A stretch of DNA of 64,000 bases from Sarcodiotheca gaudichaudii (GCA_032355985.1 JAUKVZ010000002.1:1-64000), one strand, 5' to 3'; numbered from the stretch's first letter, positions 33,536-43,155 are shown. A program made the numbers and translations. The notes: a model not told the origin generated them from the letters alone.

Positions 33536-34026
33536 GGCGAAGCCTCCTGCGCTGGAGGCGCCGGCTGTGATGACGGCGCCCCACCGGTCAGGAAGAGCAC
33601 GCCGGCGAGGATCAGCGCGACGCCGGTCGCCTTGCGCATGTTCATCGATTCGCCGAGCACGAGCCAGCCGAGAATGACGGCCGTCGCCGGCGCAAGCGCA
33701 AATGCGATGGGTTTGACGCGCGAGATTTCTCCGGCGCTGAGGGCGGCATAGAAGAAGATCATGGCCGCGGCGCCCGCGACGAGCCCCGAACCGAGCGTGA
33801 GTTTCCACAGCACGGGCGCATCAGCCTGTGTCCACTGACGAGGCTCGATGTGCACGACGCGCGACGCGACGATCCATGCGATCCACAGGATGGGGAGCGC
33901 GATCGTCGAGCGCACCGCGATGGCGGTGAATGGCCCGATCTGCTTTGAATGCAGGACTGACTTGGTCGCAAGCTCGCCGATGCCCCAGCAGAGGCCCGCG
34001 AGCACGGCGAAGATGACGGCTTTCAT
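33532..34026 (-). CDS. Single-domain EamA/DMT-type transporter
   Basis: 164 residues with about five hydrophobic helices and one EamA domain (VIFAVLAGLCWGIGELATKS; later GWLVLGESMNMRKATGVALILAGV). Most DMT-family exporters carry two such domains, so this half-size form must work as a dimer. Substrate unknown. ATG 34026; the GNAT gene overlaps its stop. Confidence 0.8.
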   Translation of the reverse strand: MKAVIFAVLAGLCWGIGELATKSVLHSKQIGPFTAIAVRSTIALPILWIAWIVASRVVHIEPRQWTQADAPVLWKLTLGSGLVAGAAAMIFFYAALSAGEISRVKPIAFALAPATAVILGWLVLGESMNMRKATGVALILAGVLFLTGGAPSSQPAPPAQEASP

Positions 34027-34070
34027 AAGGGCCGAAGTCTACCACCGACCCCTGATCACGGAGGCGCCAA

Positions 34071-35495
34071 CTACGCGGCGTGCTTCAGTGACTGCTCCTC
34101 CTGCGCCGGCATGACGCCGCGCAGACGATTGAGACCATCCAATGCCGCGACTTTGTAGCACTCGGCAAGGGTGGGATAGTTGAAGACCGTCTTGACGAAG
34201 TAGTCGATCGTGCCGCCGAAGGCTTCGACGGCCTGGCCAATGTGAACGAGCTCCGTGGCGCCCTCACCGATGACGTGCACGCCGAGCAGCTTGCGCGATT
34301 CGCGATGGAAGAGCAGCTTCAGGAGGCCCGTGGTGTCACCCAGGATCTGGCCGCGTGAGATCTCGCGATAGCGCGCGACGCCGACTTCGTAGGGAACGCC
34401 GTCTGCCGTGAGCTGTTGTTCCGTCGGGCCGATCATGGAGATTTCGGGAATGGCATAGATGCCGTAGGGAAGCTGGCGCATCTCCGCATCATCGGCCGGC
34501 CCGAAGGCATGGCACATGGCGCGGCGGCCCTGCTCGCGCGAGGTGGCGGCCAGCGCCGGGAAGCCGACGACATCACCTGCGGCATAGATGTGCTCGACCT
34601 CCGTCTGCATGTGCTCGTTGACCTTGATGCGCCCGCGCTTGTCGCAATCGAGCCCGGCGAGATCGAGATTGAGATCCGCCGTCGCACCCTGGCGCCCGAT
34701 GCTGTAGAGCAGGCAGTCGCCGATGATTTCCTTGTTGCTCTCGGTGCGAGCGATCACCGTTTCGCCATCGACATCGATGCTGACGACCTGCTCACCAAGA
34801 CGAAACTCGACGTTCTGATCCTCCATGTGCATCTTCAGTCGCTCGACGATCTGGCGATCGACGAACTCCAGGAACGTCTCGCTCTGATTGACGACTGTGA
34901 CGCGCACGCCAAGGGCCGCGTAAATGCATGCGTATTCGATGCCGATCACGCCGGCGCCGACGATTGTCAGGCGATCGGGTAGTGTGTCGAGCGTGAGAAT
35001 CTGGTTGGAGTCAATGACGCGCTTGCCGTCGAAATCAAAGTTGGGCGGGCGCGCCGGCGTCGTGCCGACTGAGATGAGCACCTTGTCGGCGCGAACGAGC
35101 CCGACTTCATGCTCGGTACGAACTTCAATTTCATTTGGCCCGACGAATCGCGCGCGGCCCTGTTCGACATGGATGTGATTGCGCCTGAACTGCGCTTCAA
35201 GCACCTGCATCTCGTGATTGACGACCTGGCTGGTCGTCTGGCCGAGATCGTCGAGCGTGATGTTTTCCTTCACGCGATAATTCATGCCGTAGAAGCGGCG
35301 CTGGCGAAGTCCGGTCAGATGCAGCGTGGCTTCGCGGAGCGACTTGGAAGGGATGGTGCCTGTGACGGCCGCGGCGCCGCCCATGCGTGTGTCCTTTTCG
35401 ATCACGACCACACTCTTGCCGAGCTTGGCTGCCTGAATGGCGCCATAGCGACCGGCGGGGCCTGTGCCGATGACGGCGACGTCGTAATGCTGCAT
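34071..35495 (-). CDS. sthA: Soluble pyridine nucleotide transhydrogenase SthA
   Basis: 474 residues, flavoprotein disulfide-reductase family. FAD-binding VIGTGPAGRYGAIQAAKLG, NAD(P)-binding TIVGAGVIGIEYACIYAALG, and YAAGDVVGFPALA are in order. The redox cysteine pair of lipoamide-type enzymes is absent (GAAAVTGTIPSKSL), which is the mark of SthA. It moves hydride between NADPH and NAD+ and balances the two pools in the cytoplasm. ATG 35495. Its 139-base upstream gap towards the HlyD gene has a GC-rich hairpin (35527-35546). Confidence 0.93.
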   Translation of the reverse strand: MQHYDVAVIGTGPAGRYGAIQAAKLGKSVVVIEKDTRMGGAAAVTGTIPSKSLREATLHLTGLRQRRFYGMNYRVKENITLDDLGQTTSQVVNHEMQVLEAQFRRNHIHVEQGRARFVGPNEIEVRTEHEVGLVRADKVLISVGTTPARPPNFDFDGKRVIDSNQILTLDTLPDRLTIVGAGVIGIEYACIYAALGVRVTVVNQSETFLEFVDRQIVERLKMHMEDQNVEFRLGEQVVSIDVDGETVIARTESNKEIIGDCLLYSIGRQGATADLNLDLAGLDCDKRGRIKVNEHMQTEVEHIYAAGDVVGFPALAATSREQGRRAMCHAFGPADDAEMRQLPYGIYAIPEISMIGPTEQQLTADGVPYEVGVARYREISRGQILGDTTGLLKLLFHRESRKLLGVHVIGEGATELVHIGQAVEAFGGTIDYFVKTVFNYPTLAECYKVAALDGLNRLRGVMPAQEEQSLKHAA

Positions 35496-35634
35496 GGCGA
35501 ACTCCGCGATACGGGATCAGATCGATAGCCGCACGAACGCGCGGCTTCGTCGTATCGACGGATCAGAGATCGCAGATAAGCGGATTATCGCCCTTGCCGC
35601 CTCGACAGGTCGGCGCAAGAACATGCCGGGACGC

Positions 35635-36486
35635 TCAGTCTCGTTCGCGTTCGAGGGAGAGTCGCGCAGAGGCGTCATCGGCGCCATCGAAGGAGACTTC
35701 GACGGGAATGCCAGCGGGAAGGCTGTTGGGATTTGGAACTTCCACCCGCACGATGCGCGTGCCGCTGGCGGCATCGGCGACTCCCGCGATGTGCGAGATG
35801 CGTCCTTTGACGGGCGACGACTCGAAACCGGGCAGCGTGAAGATCACGGACGCGGGATCGCCCTGCTTGAGCGCAAGTGTGATCTCCGTCGGCGCCGGCA
35901 CGTCGATGACAAGCGGATCGGCGGCGACCACGCGCAGCACAGGCGCGAGGGCGTCGACGGATTCACCCGCTTCGAGATCGATGGATTCAACGACGCCGTC
36001 GATGGGCGCAAAGAGCGTGTATTGCTGCTGCTGCACCTGCGCCTGCTGATAACGCTGCTGGGCTTCCATTTTGTTCTGCCTGGCGAGCTCGAAGGTGAGC
36101 AGATCGCGAAGCGTCGCGAGTTCGGCGCGTTCGACCTCGAAATCCGCGGCTGCGGCGCCGGCGTGGGCGCGTTTGATGCGCTCCTCATCCGTCTGGGCCA
36201 TCTTCCATTCCGCTTCGGCGGCCTGAATCTCCAGGTCGGATTCCGCGCGGATGCGCAGGATCTCCAGTTGGATCGCGGCCTGCTGATCATCGAGTTTGAC
36301 GAGCGGATCCCCTGCTTTGACGACATCGCCCGGCTCGACGAGCACGGAGACGACGCGGCCGGGGATCGTGAAGCTGAGTTCGGCGTCCTGATGCGCAACG
36401 GCGATGGCCTCGATGCCACGGGCATGCGTCTGGGCGGCGAGCGCGGCGGCGACAATGAGGATTCCGAGGCGTGATAGCGGTCTCAC
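35635..36486 (-). CDS. HlyD/RND-type periplasmic adaptor protein
   Basis: 283 residues from GTG 36486 (AGGAG at 8 bases; signal peptide LGILIVAAALAAQTHA). A barrel-sandwich hybrid (lipoyl-like) half (SFTIPGRVVSVLVEPGDVV) and its partner (LFAPIDGVVESIDLEAGESV) flank a long coiled-coil hairpin rich in Ala, Gln and Glu (70-150), then a beta-barrel. This is the membrane-fusion-protein layout, but no RND pump, ABC transporter or outer-membrane channel gene adjoins it. It is divergent from the DUF3467/GAF-HlyD/M50/SecA-like operon, whose two larger proteins also carry HlyD parts, so it probably belongs to the same machine. Confidence 0.85.
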   Translation of the reverse strand: MRPLSRLGILIVAAALAAQTHARGIEAIAVAHQDAELSFTIPGRVVSVLVEPGDVVKAGDPLVKLDDQQAAIQLEILRIRAESDLEIQAAEAEWKMAQTDEERIKRAHAGAAAADFEVERAELATLRDLLTFELARQNKMEAQQRYQQAQVQQQQYTLFAPIDGVVESIDLEAGESVDALAPVLRVVAADPLVIDVPAPTEITLALKQGDPASVIFTLPGFESSPVKGRISHIAGVADAASGTRIVRVEVPNPNSLPAGIPVEVSFDGADDASARLSLERERD

Positions 36487-36707
36487 GTGCGATCTCCTGA
36501 GTTCGAATCGAGCGACCCGGATGGGCCGCCTCGACGTAGAGAATACGCGGGGACGGAGCGATCCCTCCAGCCGCCGAACGCTTCCTGTATCGGATCATGA
36601 CGCCCGAGAATGATGCCGATACTGTTTGAGCGGTGAGATTCGCCCCGGAATCGGGCCGGAATCCACGCTGCCCCCTCGCGACTTCCAACCCATTGAAGGA
36701 GATGAAG

Positions 36708-37079
36708 ATGTCTGACGCGAACGCCCCGCAGGATCGGGCGGGCTCAATCGAAGGCGCCGGAGTCGATCCGCGCGGCCAGGGCGAGGTCAAGCTTCGCGTC
36801 GACAACTCCGGGTCGAAGATGTTCTATTCCAATGCCTTTCGCACCACGACCACACCGGAAGAGGTGACCATCGATCTGGGCGTGAACTCCGTGGAGGTGG
36901 GCGCCGATGGCGGCGCTGAGATCCTCTTCAAGGGAGAAGCGCGCGTGATGCTGTCGTACTACTCCGCCAAGCGGATGGCGATGGGACTGGGACGCCTGGT
37001 GCGAGCCTACGAAGAGACATACGGCGAGATCGAACTCGACTCCGGCAAGCGGCGCGGGCCGGGACCGGCGCACGGCTAA
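36708..37079 (+). CDS. DUF3467 family protein
   Basis: 123 residues from ATG 36708, preferred over ATG 36702 because AAGGAG is 6 bases from it. KLRVDNSGSKMFYSNAFRTTTTPEEVTIDLG and the ARVMLSYYSAKRMAMGLGRLVRAYEETYG segment match DUF3467, small proteins of unknown function. No signal peptide. First gene of the four-gene operon; the next starts 6 bases after its stop. Confidence 0.8.
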   Translation: MSDANAPQDRAGSIEGAGVDPRGQGEVKLRVDNSGSKMFYSNAFRTTTTPEEVTIDLGVNSVEVGADGGAEILFKGEARVMLSYYSAKRMAMGLGRLVRAYEETYGEIELDSGKRRGPGPAHG

Positions 37080-37085
37080 GGGCGT

Positions 37086-38954
37086 ATGGCGCAGGAAGCC
37101 GCTCAACGCGTCGGACAGCAGGATCTGATTCGGATCGTCGAGGAGCTTGCGCGCTTCGAAGGCGCGGCCGATGCCTATGTCGCGCGCATGCTCGCCTGCC
37201 AGTGCGCGATCGTTCCGGCGCACAGCGGCGCGGTGCTGCGTATCGACAAAGGGCGGGATCCGATCGTCATCGCCAGCACGAGCCCGGCGACGCCCGATGG
37301 CGACGAGGCGCGCTGGCTGCATGTCGCCGCTCGGCATGGCGCTTCGCTGGCGACTGATACGAGTGTCGAAACGCACCCCCTGCCCCCTGAGGGCGAGTTG
37401 TATGACGCCGAAAGCGATCGCACACTCGTGCTTATCAATCTTGGCGGCGACGAGCAGTCACGCGGCATCGCGACGTTCGTCATCACGCCCTCCAGTCAGG
37501 ATGAACTGCAACGGATGGTCGGACGCCTGCTGCTGACGCGCTCGATGCTGGGCGCCTTTGAGATCAAAGCGGCCGGGCGCGCATCACAGACGGGCGCGTG
37601 GCGATTGCAGACGGCGGCGCATCTGTTTGCGATGACCAATCAGCATCTTCGCTTCGGCGAGGCGGCGCAGGCGCTGGTGGATGGCGCCGCAGCGAAGTTT
37701 GATTGCGATCGCGTCAGTGTCGGCCTGGTGAAGGATCGCGTCGTGGCTGTTCGCGCGATGAGTCACACGGAGCGCATCAATCGAAAGATGCGCCTGGTGC
37801 AGCGGCTCGAATCTGCGATGGAAGAGTGCCTCGATCAGGACATCGAGATCATCTGGCCCTGCGAAGACACGGGCGTGACCATCACGCGCGTGATGCAGGA
37901 GTTCTCGACGGAGTTCGGCCCGTTGTGCGCGCTGGCGATTCCGCTGAGAAGCGGGGAGCAGCCGGTCGGCGTGCTGCTGCTGGAGCGGCCGGCGGATCGA
38001 CCCTTCGTGCGTGAGGAGATTGAAGCGCTTCGCATGACGGGGGATCTGGTCGCGGCGAGACTCGTCGAACTGGAGCGCCGCAGCCGCTGGTTCGGAGCGC
38101 GGATGGCGTCGGAAGTCGGCGGCTGGGCGGGCGCGATTGTCGGCCCTGATCGCGCGTGGCTGAAGCTCGGCGCGATTGCAGCGCTGGCGCTGATCGTGTT
38201 CGCGACGTTCTTCAAGGGAACGTATCGAGCAGAGGCGCCATTTCTTCTCGATGTCGTTGAAAAACAGATCGTGCCGGCGCCCTTTGATGGTTTTCTGGCG
38301 AGCGTCGAGGTCGATATTGGTGATCCGGTGGTTGCGGACGAAACCGTGCTGGCGACGCTGCACACAGCCGAGCTGCGCATCGAGCTTGCCGCGGCCGAGG
38401 CCGAGCAGGCGCGCTTTCTCAAGGAAGCGCAGATTGCGCGGCGTGATGGCGACATCGCGGGGATGCAGATCGCCGAGTCGGCCGCAGAAGAAGCAGCCGC
38501 TCGCATTGCGATGCTCTCGCGCAGGATCGCTCAGGCGACGATCCTCTCATCCATCTCCGGCGTCGTCGTGCAGGGTGATCTGCGGCAGCGCCTCGGCGCG
38601 CCGCTCACGCGAGGCGACGCTCTCTTTGAGATTGCGCCGCTTGATGCGTTGCGCGCTCGTGTGATGGTTCCGGAGGATCAGATCGCGGATGTAGAGGTTG
38701 GCCAGTCTGGCTGGATCGCCGCGGCTGCGTATCCGGATGATCGCATCGGCTTCGTCGTCGAGAGCGTCAATCCGATCGCGCAGGTGATCGATGGCCGTAA
38801 CGTGTTCGAGATTCGTGCGGCTCTGAATGACTCGGCGCCGTGGATGCGACCGGGCATGGAGGGCGTCGCGAAGATTGATATTGATCAGCGCGCCTACGGC
38901 CGCATCTGGACGCATCGATTCGTCAACTGGCTTCGCATGAAGCTCTGGATCTGA
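37086..38954 (+). CDS. GAF domain-transmembrane-HlyD adaptor fusion
   Basis: 622 residues. Two cytoplasmic sensor-like regions come first: residues about 20-155 resemble a degenerate GAF, and about 172-332 a clearer GAF (FDCDRVSVGLVKDR, LCALAIPLRSGEQPVGVLLLE). A single membrane helix follows (LKLGAIAALALIVFATFF, 359-376). The C-terminal 240 residues are a HlyD-type adaptor: lipoyl-like half (IVPAPFDGFLASVEVDIGDPV), Ala/Glu coiled coil (430-480), second half (ILSSISGVVVQGDLRQRLG) and beta-barrel. The order puts a ligand sensor inside and an adaptor outside. It has no partner pump gene. Second gene of the operon. Confidence 0.85.
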   Translation: MAQEAAQRVGQQDLIRIVEELARFEGAADAYVARMLACQCAIVPAHSGAVLRIDKGRDPIVIASTSPATPDGDEARWLHVAARHGASLATDTSVETHPLPPEGELYDAESDRTLVLINLGGDEQSRGIATFVITPSSQDELQRMVGRLLLTRSMLGAFEIKAAGRASQTGAWRLQTAAHLFAMTNQHLRFGEAAQALVDGAAAKFDCDRVSVGLVKDRVVAVRAMSHTERINRKMRLVQRLESAMEECLDQDIEIIWPCEDTGVTITRVMQEFSTEFGPLCALAIPLRSGEQPVGVLLLERPADRPFVREEIEALRMTGDLVAARLVELERRSRWFGARMASEVGGWAGAIVGPDRAWLKLGAIAALALIVFATFFKGTYRAEAPFLLDVVEKQIVPAPFDGFLASVEVDIGDPVVADETVLATLHTAELRIELAAAEAEQARFLKEAQIARRDGDIAGMQIAESAAEEAAARIAMLSRRIAQATILSSISGVVVQGDLRQRLGAPLTRGDALFEIAPLDALRARVMVPEDQIADVEVGQSGWIAAAAYPDDRIGFVVESVNPIAQVIDGRNVFEIRAALNDSAPWMRPGMEGVAKIDIDQRAYGRIWTHRFVNWLRMKLWI

Positions 38955-38981
38955 CTTCGCAGGAGTCTTGAGCGATTCGGC

Positions 38982-41150
38982 ATGGGTTCACAGCGCCCTA
39001 CATTTCATGAGTCCTGGCATCGGATCCGCGATCTGAAGCCGCGCCTGCGCACGGGGCTGCATGCGTATCGTCAGCATTTCCGTGGCGAGCGATGGCATGT
39101 CATTCAGGATCCCTCGAACAACAACTTCTTTCGCGTCAATGACGCCGCGTATCGGTTTCTCTTCCTGCTGACGTCAGGCCGCACGGTCGGCGATGCATGG
39201 GCGCTTTCGTGCGAAGCGGATCAGGAAGATGCGCCGACGCAGGTCGAGGTCGTGCAACTACTGGGCCAGCTTTACAACGCGAATCTGCTGCAGGCGGAAG
39301 TGGAAGGCGATGTGGAGGCGATCCTTCGCAGAAGGCGCAAGCGCGTCGCCCGGGAAGTGCGCGGCAAGCTGATGAGCCTGCTCTTCGTGCGGATTCCGCT
39401 CGTTGACCCGGATCATTTTCTTGCGCGCTGGACGCCTGCTGTGCGTTGGTTGTTTACCCCACTTGGATTCACTCTTTGGGCCTTGCTATTGCTGATCGCC
39501 GGCTTCGTCGCCATCGGCCATGCGGATGAGTTCATCCGCGATGCATCGAGCGTGCTGGCGCCGGGGAATCTCTTTCTGCTGTATCTGTCGATCGCCGGCG
39601 TGAAGCTGATGCACGAGTTGGGGCACGGCTTCGCTTGCCGTGCGCTGGGCGAGCATGAAGGCGGCGGCGAGGTGCATTCCATGGGCGTCATGCTCATGGT
39701 CTTCATTCCGTTGCCATTCGTGGATGCGACAAGCTCCTGGGCGTTTCGAAGCAAGTGGCGGCGGGCGGTGGTGGGCGCCGCGGGCATGATGGTTGAACTG
39801 GCCATCGCCTGCGTTGCAGTCTTTCTGTGGATCAACACGGCGCAGGGTTCGACGATTCACGCGCTGGCGTACAACGTCATCTTCACTGCCAGCGTGTCGA
39901 CGCTGCTCTTCAACGCCAACCCCCTGCTGCGTTACGACGGCTACTACATCCTCTCCGATCTGCTTGAGCTGCCGAATCTTCAGATGCGGAGCAAGGAGTA
40001 TCTGCATTACCTGGTCAAGCGCCACATCTGGGGCGTGCGGCGAGCGACGGATCCATCCCATCACGATGGCGAGCGCAGTGCACTGCTGATCTATGGCGTG
40101 CTGAGCGCGATGTATCGCATCGTCATTGCATTCGCGATCGTGCTCTTCGTCGCCGGCCAGCTTTTCTTCATTGGTGTGCTGCTGGCGATGTCTGCGGTCA
40201 TCGGCTGGGTTTTCGTGCCGCTGGGCAAGTTCGTGCGCTATCTCGCCACGAGCTCGGAGCTTGCGCGAACGCGCCCGCGAGCGGTGCTTTCCACGGCTGG
40301 TCTTGCGGCGCTTCTGCTGGCGGCGCTTGGCCTGATCCCGGCGCCGGATCATGCGCGTGCTGAGGGCGTGGTGGAGCCGACGTCGCTGGCATCGATTCAT
40401 ATTGCCGTGGACGGATTCATCGATGAAACACTGCCATCTGGCGACGATGCGCTTGCGGCGACAACGATGCTGGTTCGGCTTTCCAATCCTGATTTGATCT
40501 CTCAGCGCGATGCGCTTCTGGCGCGCCGGCGCGGGATGGTCGCCCGGCAGGGCCGCCAGCGGGAGCAGGACTTTGCGCTCGCCCAGATCACAGCCCAGCA
40601 GATTGACGCGCTGGATGAACAGATCGCGCGCATCGAGGCGGATATCGCGGCGCTGGATGTGCTCGCGCCGATTGATGGCGTGTGGGTGGCGCCGGATATC
40701 GATCGCGCCAGGGGCGCTTACGTCGAGCGAGGCCGACAGCTTGGCGTGGTCGCTTCAATGAAATCGCTTCAGATTCGAGCCGCGGCGGGCCAGCAGGTCG
40801 CGCCGATGCTCAGCCGCGAGGCGAATCAGGATGTCGAGATTCGCGTCAAGGGTCGACCCGACGCCCAGACACGCGGCGTCATCACCGCGATTCAACCCGC
40901 CGGCATCGAAACGCTGCCCTCTGAAGCCCTCGGATACACAGTCGGCGGCAGCATCGCCACGAGATCGGATGATCCGAGCGGAAGGCGCACTGCCGAACGA
41001 ATCTTCGAGATTCGCATCGCTCCGGAATCCGCCGCAAACCTCCTTCCCGGCCAGCGCGTCGTCATTCGCTTTGATCTCGGGAAGAAGCCCCTGCTTGCCC
41101 AGGCGCATCTGGCGCTTCGTCAGCTTCTGCAACGCAGGCTTCAGCTATGA
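38982..41150 (+). CDS. PqqD-like/M50 metalloprotease/HlyD membrane fusion protein
   Basis: 722 residues. Residues about 33-105 look like a PqqD-type winged helix (ERWHVIQDPSNNNFFRVN, AAYRFLFLLTSGRTVGDAW), the fold that binds leader peptides in RiPP systems. The membrane core has several helices and the zinc motif HELGH at 211-215, with the second-site NPLLRYDGYY (313-322) that supplies an Asp ligand, as in 'putative peptide zinc metalloprotease' M50 proteins. Residues about 460-700 form a HlyD-like domain with a coiled coil and APIDGVWVAPDI. Together they suggest intramembrane processing or handling of a peptide that is then exported. The stop overlaps the SecA-like start (ATGA). Confidence 0.85.
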   Translation: MGSQRPTFHESWHRIRDLKPRLRTGLHAYRQHFRGERWHVIQDPSNNNFFRVNDAAYRFLFLLTSGRTVGDAWALSCEADQEDAPTQVEVVQLLGQLYNANLLQAEVEGDVEAILRRRRKRVAREVRGKLMSLLFVRIPLVDPDHFLARWTPAVRWLFTPLGFTLWALLLLIAGFVAIGHADEFIRDASSVLAPGNLFLLYLSIAGVKLMHELGHGFACRALGEHEGGGEVHSMGVMLMVFIPLPFVDATSSWAFRSKWRRAVVGAAGMMVELAIACVAVFLWINTAQGSTIHALAYNVIFTASVSTLLFNANPLLRYDGYYILSDLLELPNLQMRSKEYLHYLVKRHIWGVRRATDPSHHDGERSALLIYGVLSAMYRIVIAFAIVLFVAGQLFFIGVLLAMSAVIGWVFVPLGKFVRYLATSSELARTRPRAVLSTAGLAALLLAALGLIPAPDHARAEGVVEPTSLASIHIAVDGFIDETLPSGDDALAATTMLVRLSNPDLISQRDALLARRRGMVARQGRQREQDFALAQITAQQIDALDEQIARIEADIAALDVLAPIDGVWVAPDIDRARGAYVERGRQLGVVASMKSLQIRAAAGQQVAPMLSREANQDVEIRVKGRPDAQTRGVITAIQPAGIETLPSEALGYTVGGSIATRSDDPSGRRTAERIFEIRIAPESAANLLPGQRVVIRFDLGKKPLLAQAHLALRQLLQRRLQL

Positions 41151-43117
41151 CGCTCGTGCCCAGCGCAACATGGCGCATGCTGACTGAGCGGCAGCGCACT
41201 GATCCGATGCCCACCGGGCTGGATGCGATATGGCGCAACGTCGCCGGTCGCGTGCGCCGCTTCATGCCGCTTCAATCGCGCCTGATGCGCGAAGCGACGC
41301 AAGTGCTTGAGCTTAGCCGAGCACACGAAGCCAAAAGCGATGCAGACTTGAATGCGGCGCTGGCCGAGTCGCTGGCGATCTTTCGGCGCGCTCGGGAGAC
41401 ACGCTCTGACATTCTTGAAGGCCTGGCCCTCGTGCGAGAAGCGGCGCGGCGAGAGGTTGGACTGGGCGCCTATCGAGAGCAGGTCGCAGGAGCGCTGGCG
41501 CTGCTGGATGGGCGCGTCGCTGAGATGGCGACGGGCGAGGGCAAAACGCTCACCGCCGGGCTTGCCGCGACCGTTGCAGGCTGGCGGGGACGTGGCTGCC
41601 ATGTCGTCACGGCCAATGACTATCTGGCAGCCCGTGACTGTGACTGGCTTCGACCGCTGTACACGCGCTGCGGGCTCAGGGCGCAGTCGATCATCGGCGA
41701 GACGAGCTTTGTCAATCGCAAGGCTGCGTATGCAGCGGACATCACACATTCGACGAGCAAGGAGCTTGCCGCAGACTTTCTGCGCGATCGCCTCGAACTG
41801 CAGCGAACCGGCGCTCCCGCGGCGGCGCTTTTCAGCGGGATGGATGTCGAGGGGCTTGCCAATCGTCTGCTGCAACGCGGGCTGCATACGGCCATCGTCG
41901 ACGAGATCGATTCCGTGCTGATTGATGAAGCCGTGACGCCGCTCATCATCTCCGGCCACGGCGGCGACGCCGAGCAGGCTGAGACATTTCGCATCGCGCG
42001 AGCGCTGGCCGATCAGCTCGAGCCGGGCGCCGGGTTCCGCGTCGATCATCGCTATCGAGAGGTCACGCTGACAGACGAAGGCCGCGAAGCGCTGGAATCG
42101 CTCTGCGCGGGTCGCGATGGCATCTGGCGGAATGGGCGCCGGCGCGAGGAGCTGGTTGTTCAGGCGCTTGAAGTTCGCGAGTTCTACGAGAGCGGGCGGC
42201 AATACGTCGTGCAGGATGGAAAGGTCGTCATCGTGGATGAATCCACGGGGCGCATCATGCCGGATCGAAGCTGGCGTGACGGCATGCATCAGGCGATCGA
42301 GGCGCGCGAAGAGCTCGAGATCACACCGATGAAGGAGACGATGGCGCGCATCAGCTTCCAGCGCTTCTTCCGCCTGTACGAGCGACTTTCCGGCATGACA
42401 GGCACCGCGCGCGAGGCTCGCAGCGAGTTGTGGAGCATCTACGGGCTTCAATATGTCTCGATCCCCACGCATCGCCCCGTCGCTCGCAGGCAGCTTCCCG
42501 ATATCGATGTCGTCGATGCGTCATCGAAGTTCGAAGCAATCGCCGATGAAGCCGTTCCCGTGCATGCATCGGGTCGGCCCGTGCTCATCGGCACGCGCAC
42601 CGTGCAGGCAAGTGAGCGGCTGAGCGAGATCCTCACAAACCGCGGCGTCAGTCATCGCGTGCTCAACGCCGTCCGTCATCAGGAGGAGGCGGAGATCGTC
42701 GCGGAGGCGGGGCGCGCTGGGCGCGTGACCGTCGCGACGAATATGGCTGGGCGCGGCACCGACATCAAGCTGGATGAAGAATCGCGGGCCGCCGGCGGTC
42801 TGCACGTCATCGCCGCCGAGCGACATGCGTCGGCGCGTATCGACAGGCAGCTCGCCGGGCGCGCGGGCAGGCAGGGCGATCCGGGAAGCTGTGTTGTGTA
42901 CGCGAGTCTGGAAGATGAACTTGTGCGGCGATATGGCGCCCCCATCTCATGGATCGCCGGTCGCGCTCCGGCGCCGGTGTGTCATCTGCTGATGCGCGTC
43001 GCCGGACGCCTGGCTCAGCTTCGAAGCGGTCGTGACGGCGCCTCCATGCGGGCGGGACTGCTCAAACGAGATGACTGGCTGGATGACGCCCTTGGATTCG
43101 CCGGCCCCGGCCACTGA
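41147..43117 (+). CDS. Short SecA paralogue
   Basis: 656 residues; housekeeping SecA is usually 800-1000. Walker A MATGEGKTLT (GEGKT at 130-134), Walker B VDEIDSVLIDEA (252-262), a preprotein-cross-linking region up to about 400, and motor-2 motifs TNMAGRGTDIKL and GRAGRQGDPG are all present, so an ATP-driven SecA motor is intact. The C-terminal helical scaffold is cut short at about residue 620, and the zinc-binding tail is missing. ATG 41147 overlaps the M50 stop by 4 bases. Likely the motor of a specialised export route with the two upstream HlyD fusions rather than general secretion; no secY gene is present here. Confidence 0.88.
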   Translation: MTLVPSATWRMLTERQRTDPMPTGLDAIWRNVAGRVRRFMPLQSRLMREATQVLELSRAHEAKSDADLNAALAESLAIFRRARETRSDILEGLALVREAARREVGLGAYREQVAGALALLDGRVAEMATGEGKTLTAGLAATVAGWRGRGCHVVTANDYLAARDCDWLRPLYTRCGLRAQSIIGETSFVNRKAAYAADITHSTSKELAADFLRDRLELQRTGAPAAALFSGMDVEGLANRLLQRGLHTAIVDEIDSVLIDEAVTPLIISGHGGDAEQAETFRIARALADQLEPGAGFRVDHRYREVTLTDEGREALESLCAGRDGIWRNGRRREELVVQALEVREFYESGRQYVVQDGKVVIVDESTGRIMPDRSWRDGMHQAIEAREELEITPMKETMARISFQRFFRLYERLSGMTGTAREARSELWSIYGLQYVSIPTHRPVARRQLPDIDVVDASSKFEAIADEAVPVHASGRPVLIGTRTVQASERLSEILTNRGVSHRVLNAVRHQEEAEIVAEAGRAGRVTVATNMAGRGTDIKLDEESRAAGGLHVIAAERHASARIDRQLAGRAGRQGDPGSCVVYASLEDELVRRYGAPISWIAGRAPAPVCHLLMRVAGRLAQLRSGRDGASMRAGLLKRDDWLDDALGFAGPGH

Positions 43118-43155
43118 GTGCAGACGCCTTTCCGCGGGGCGACTATTCTCTGCAC
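43118..43155 (+). promoter_or_regulatory. Hairpin directly upstream of hrpA
   Basis: GTGCAGA (43118-43124) and TCTGCAC (43149-43155) are inverted repeats, and CGCC (43125-43128) can extend the stem with a GGCG after a bulge. It begins right after the SecA-like stop and ends three bases before the hrpA GTG, which has no Shine-Dalgarno sequence. It could shape hrpA translation or weaken read-through; no T-run. Confidence 0.3.
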
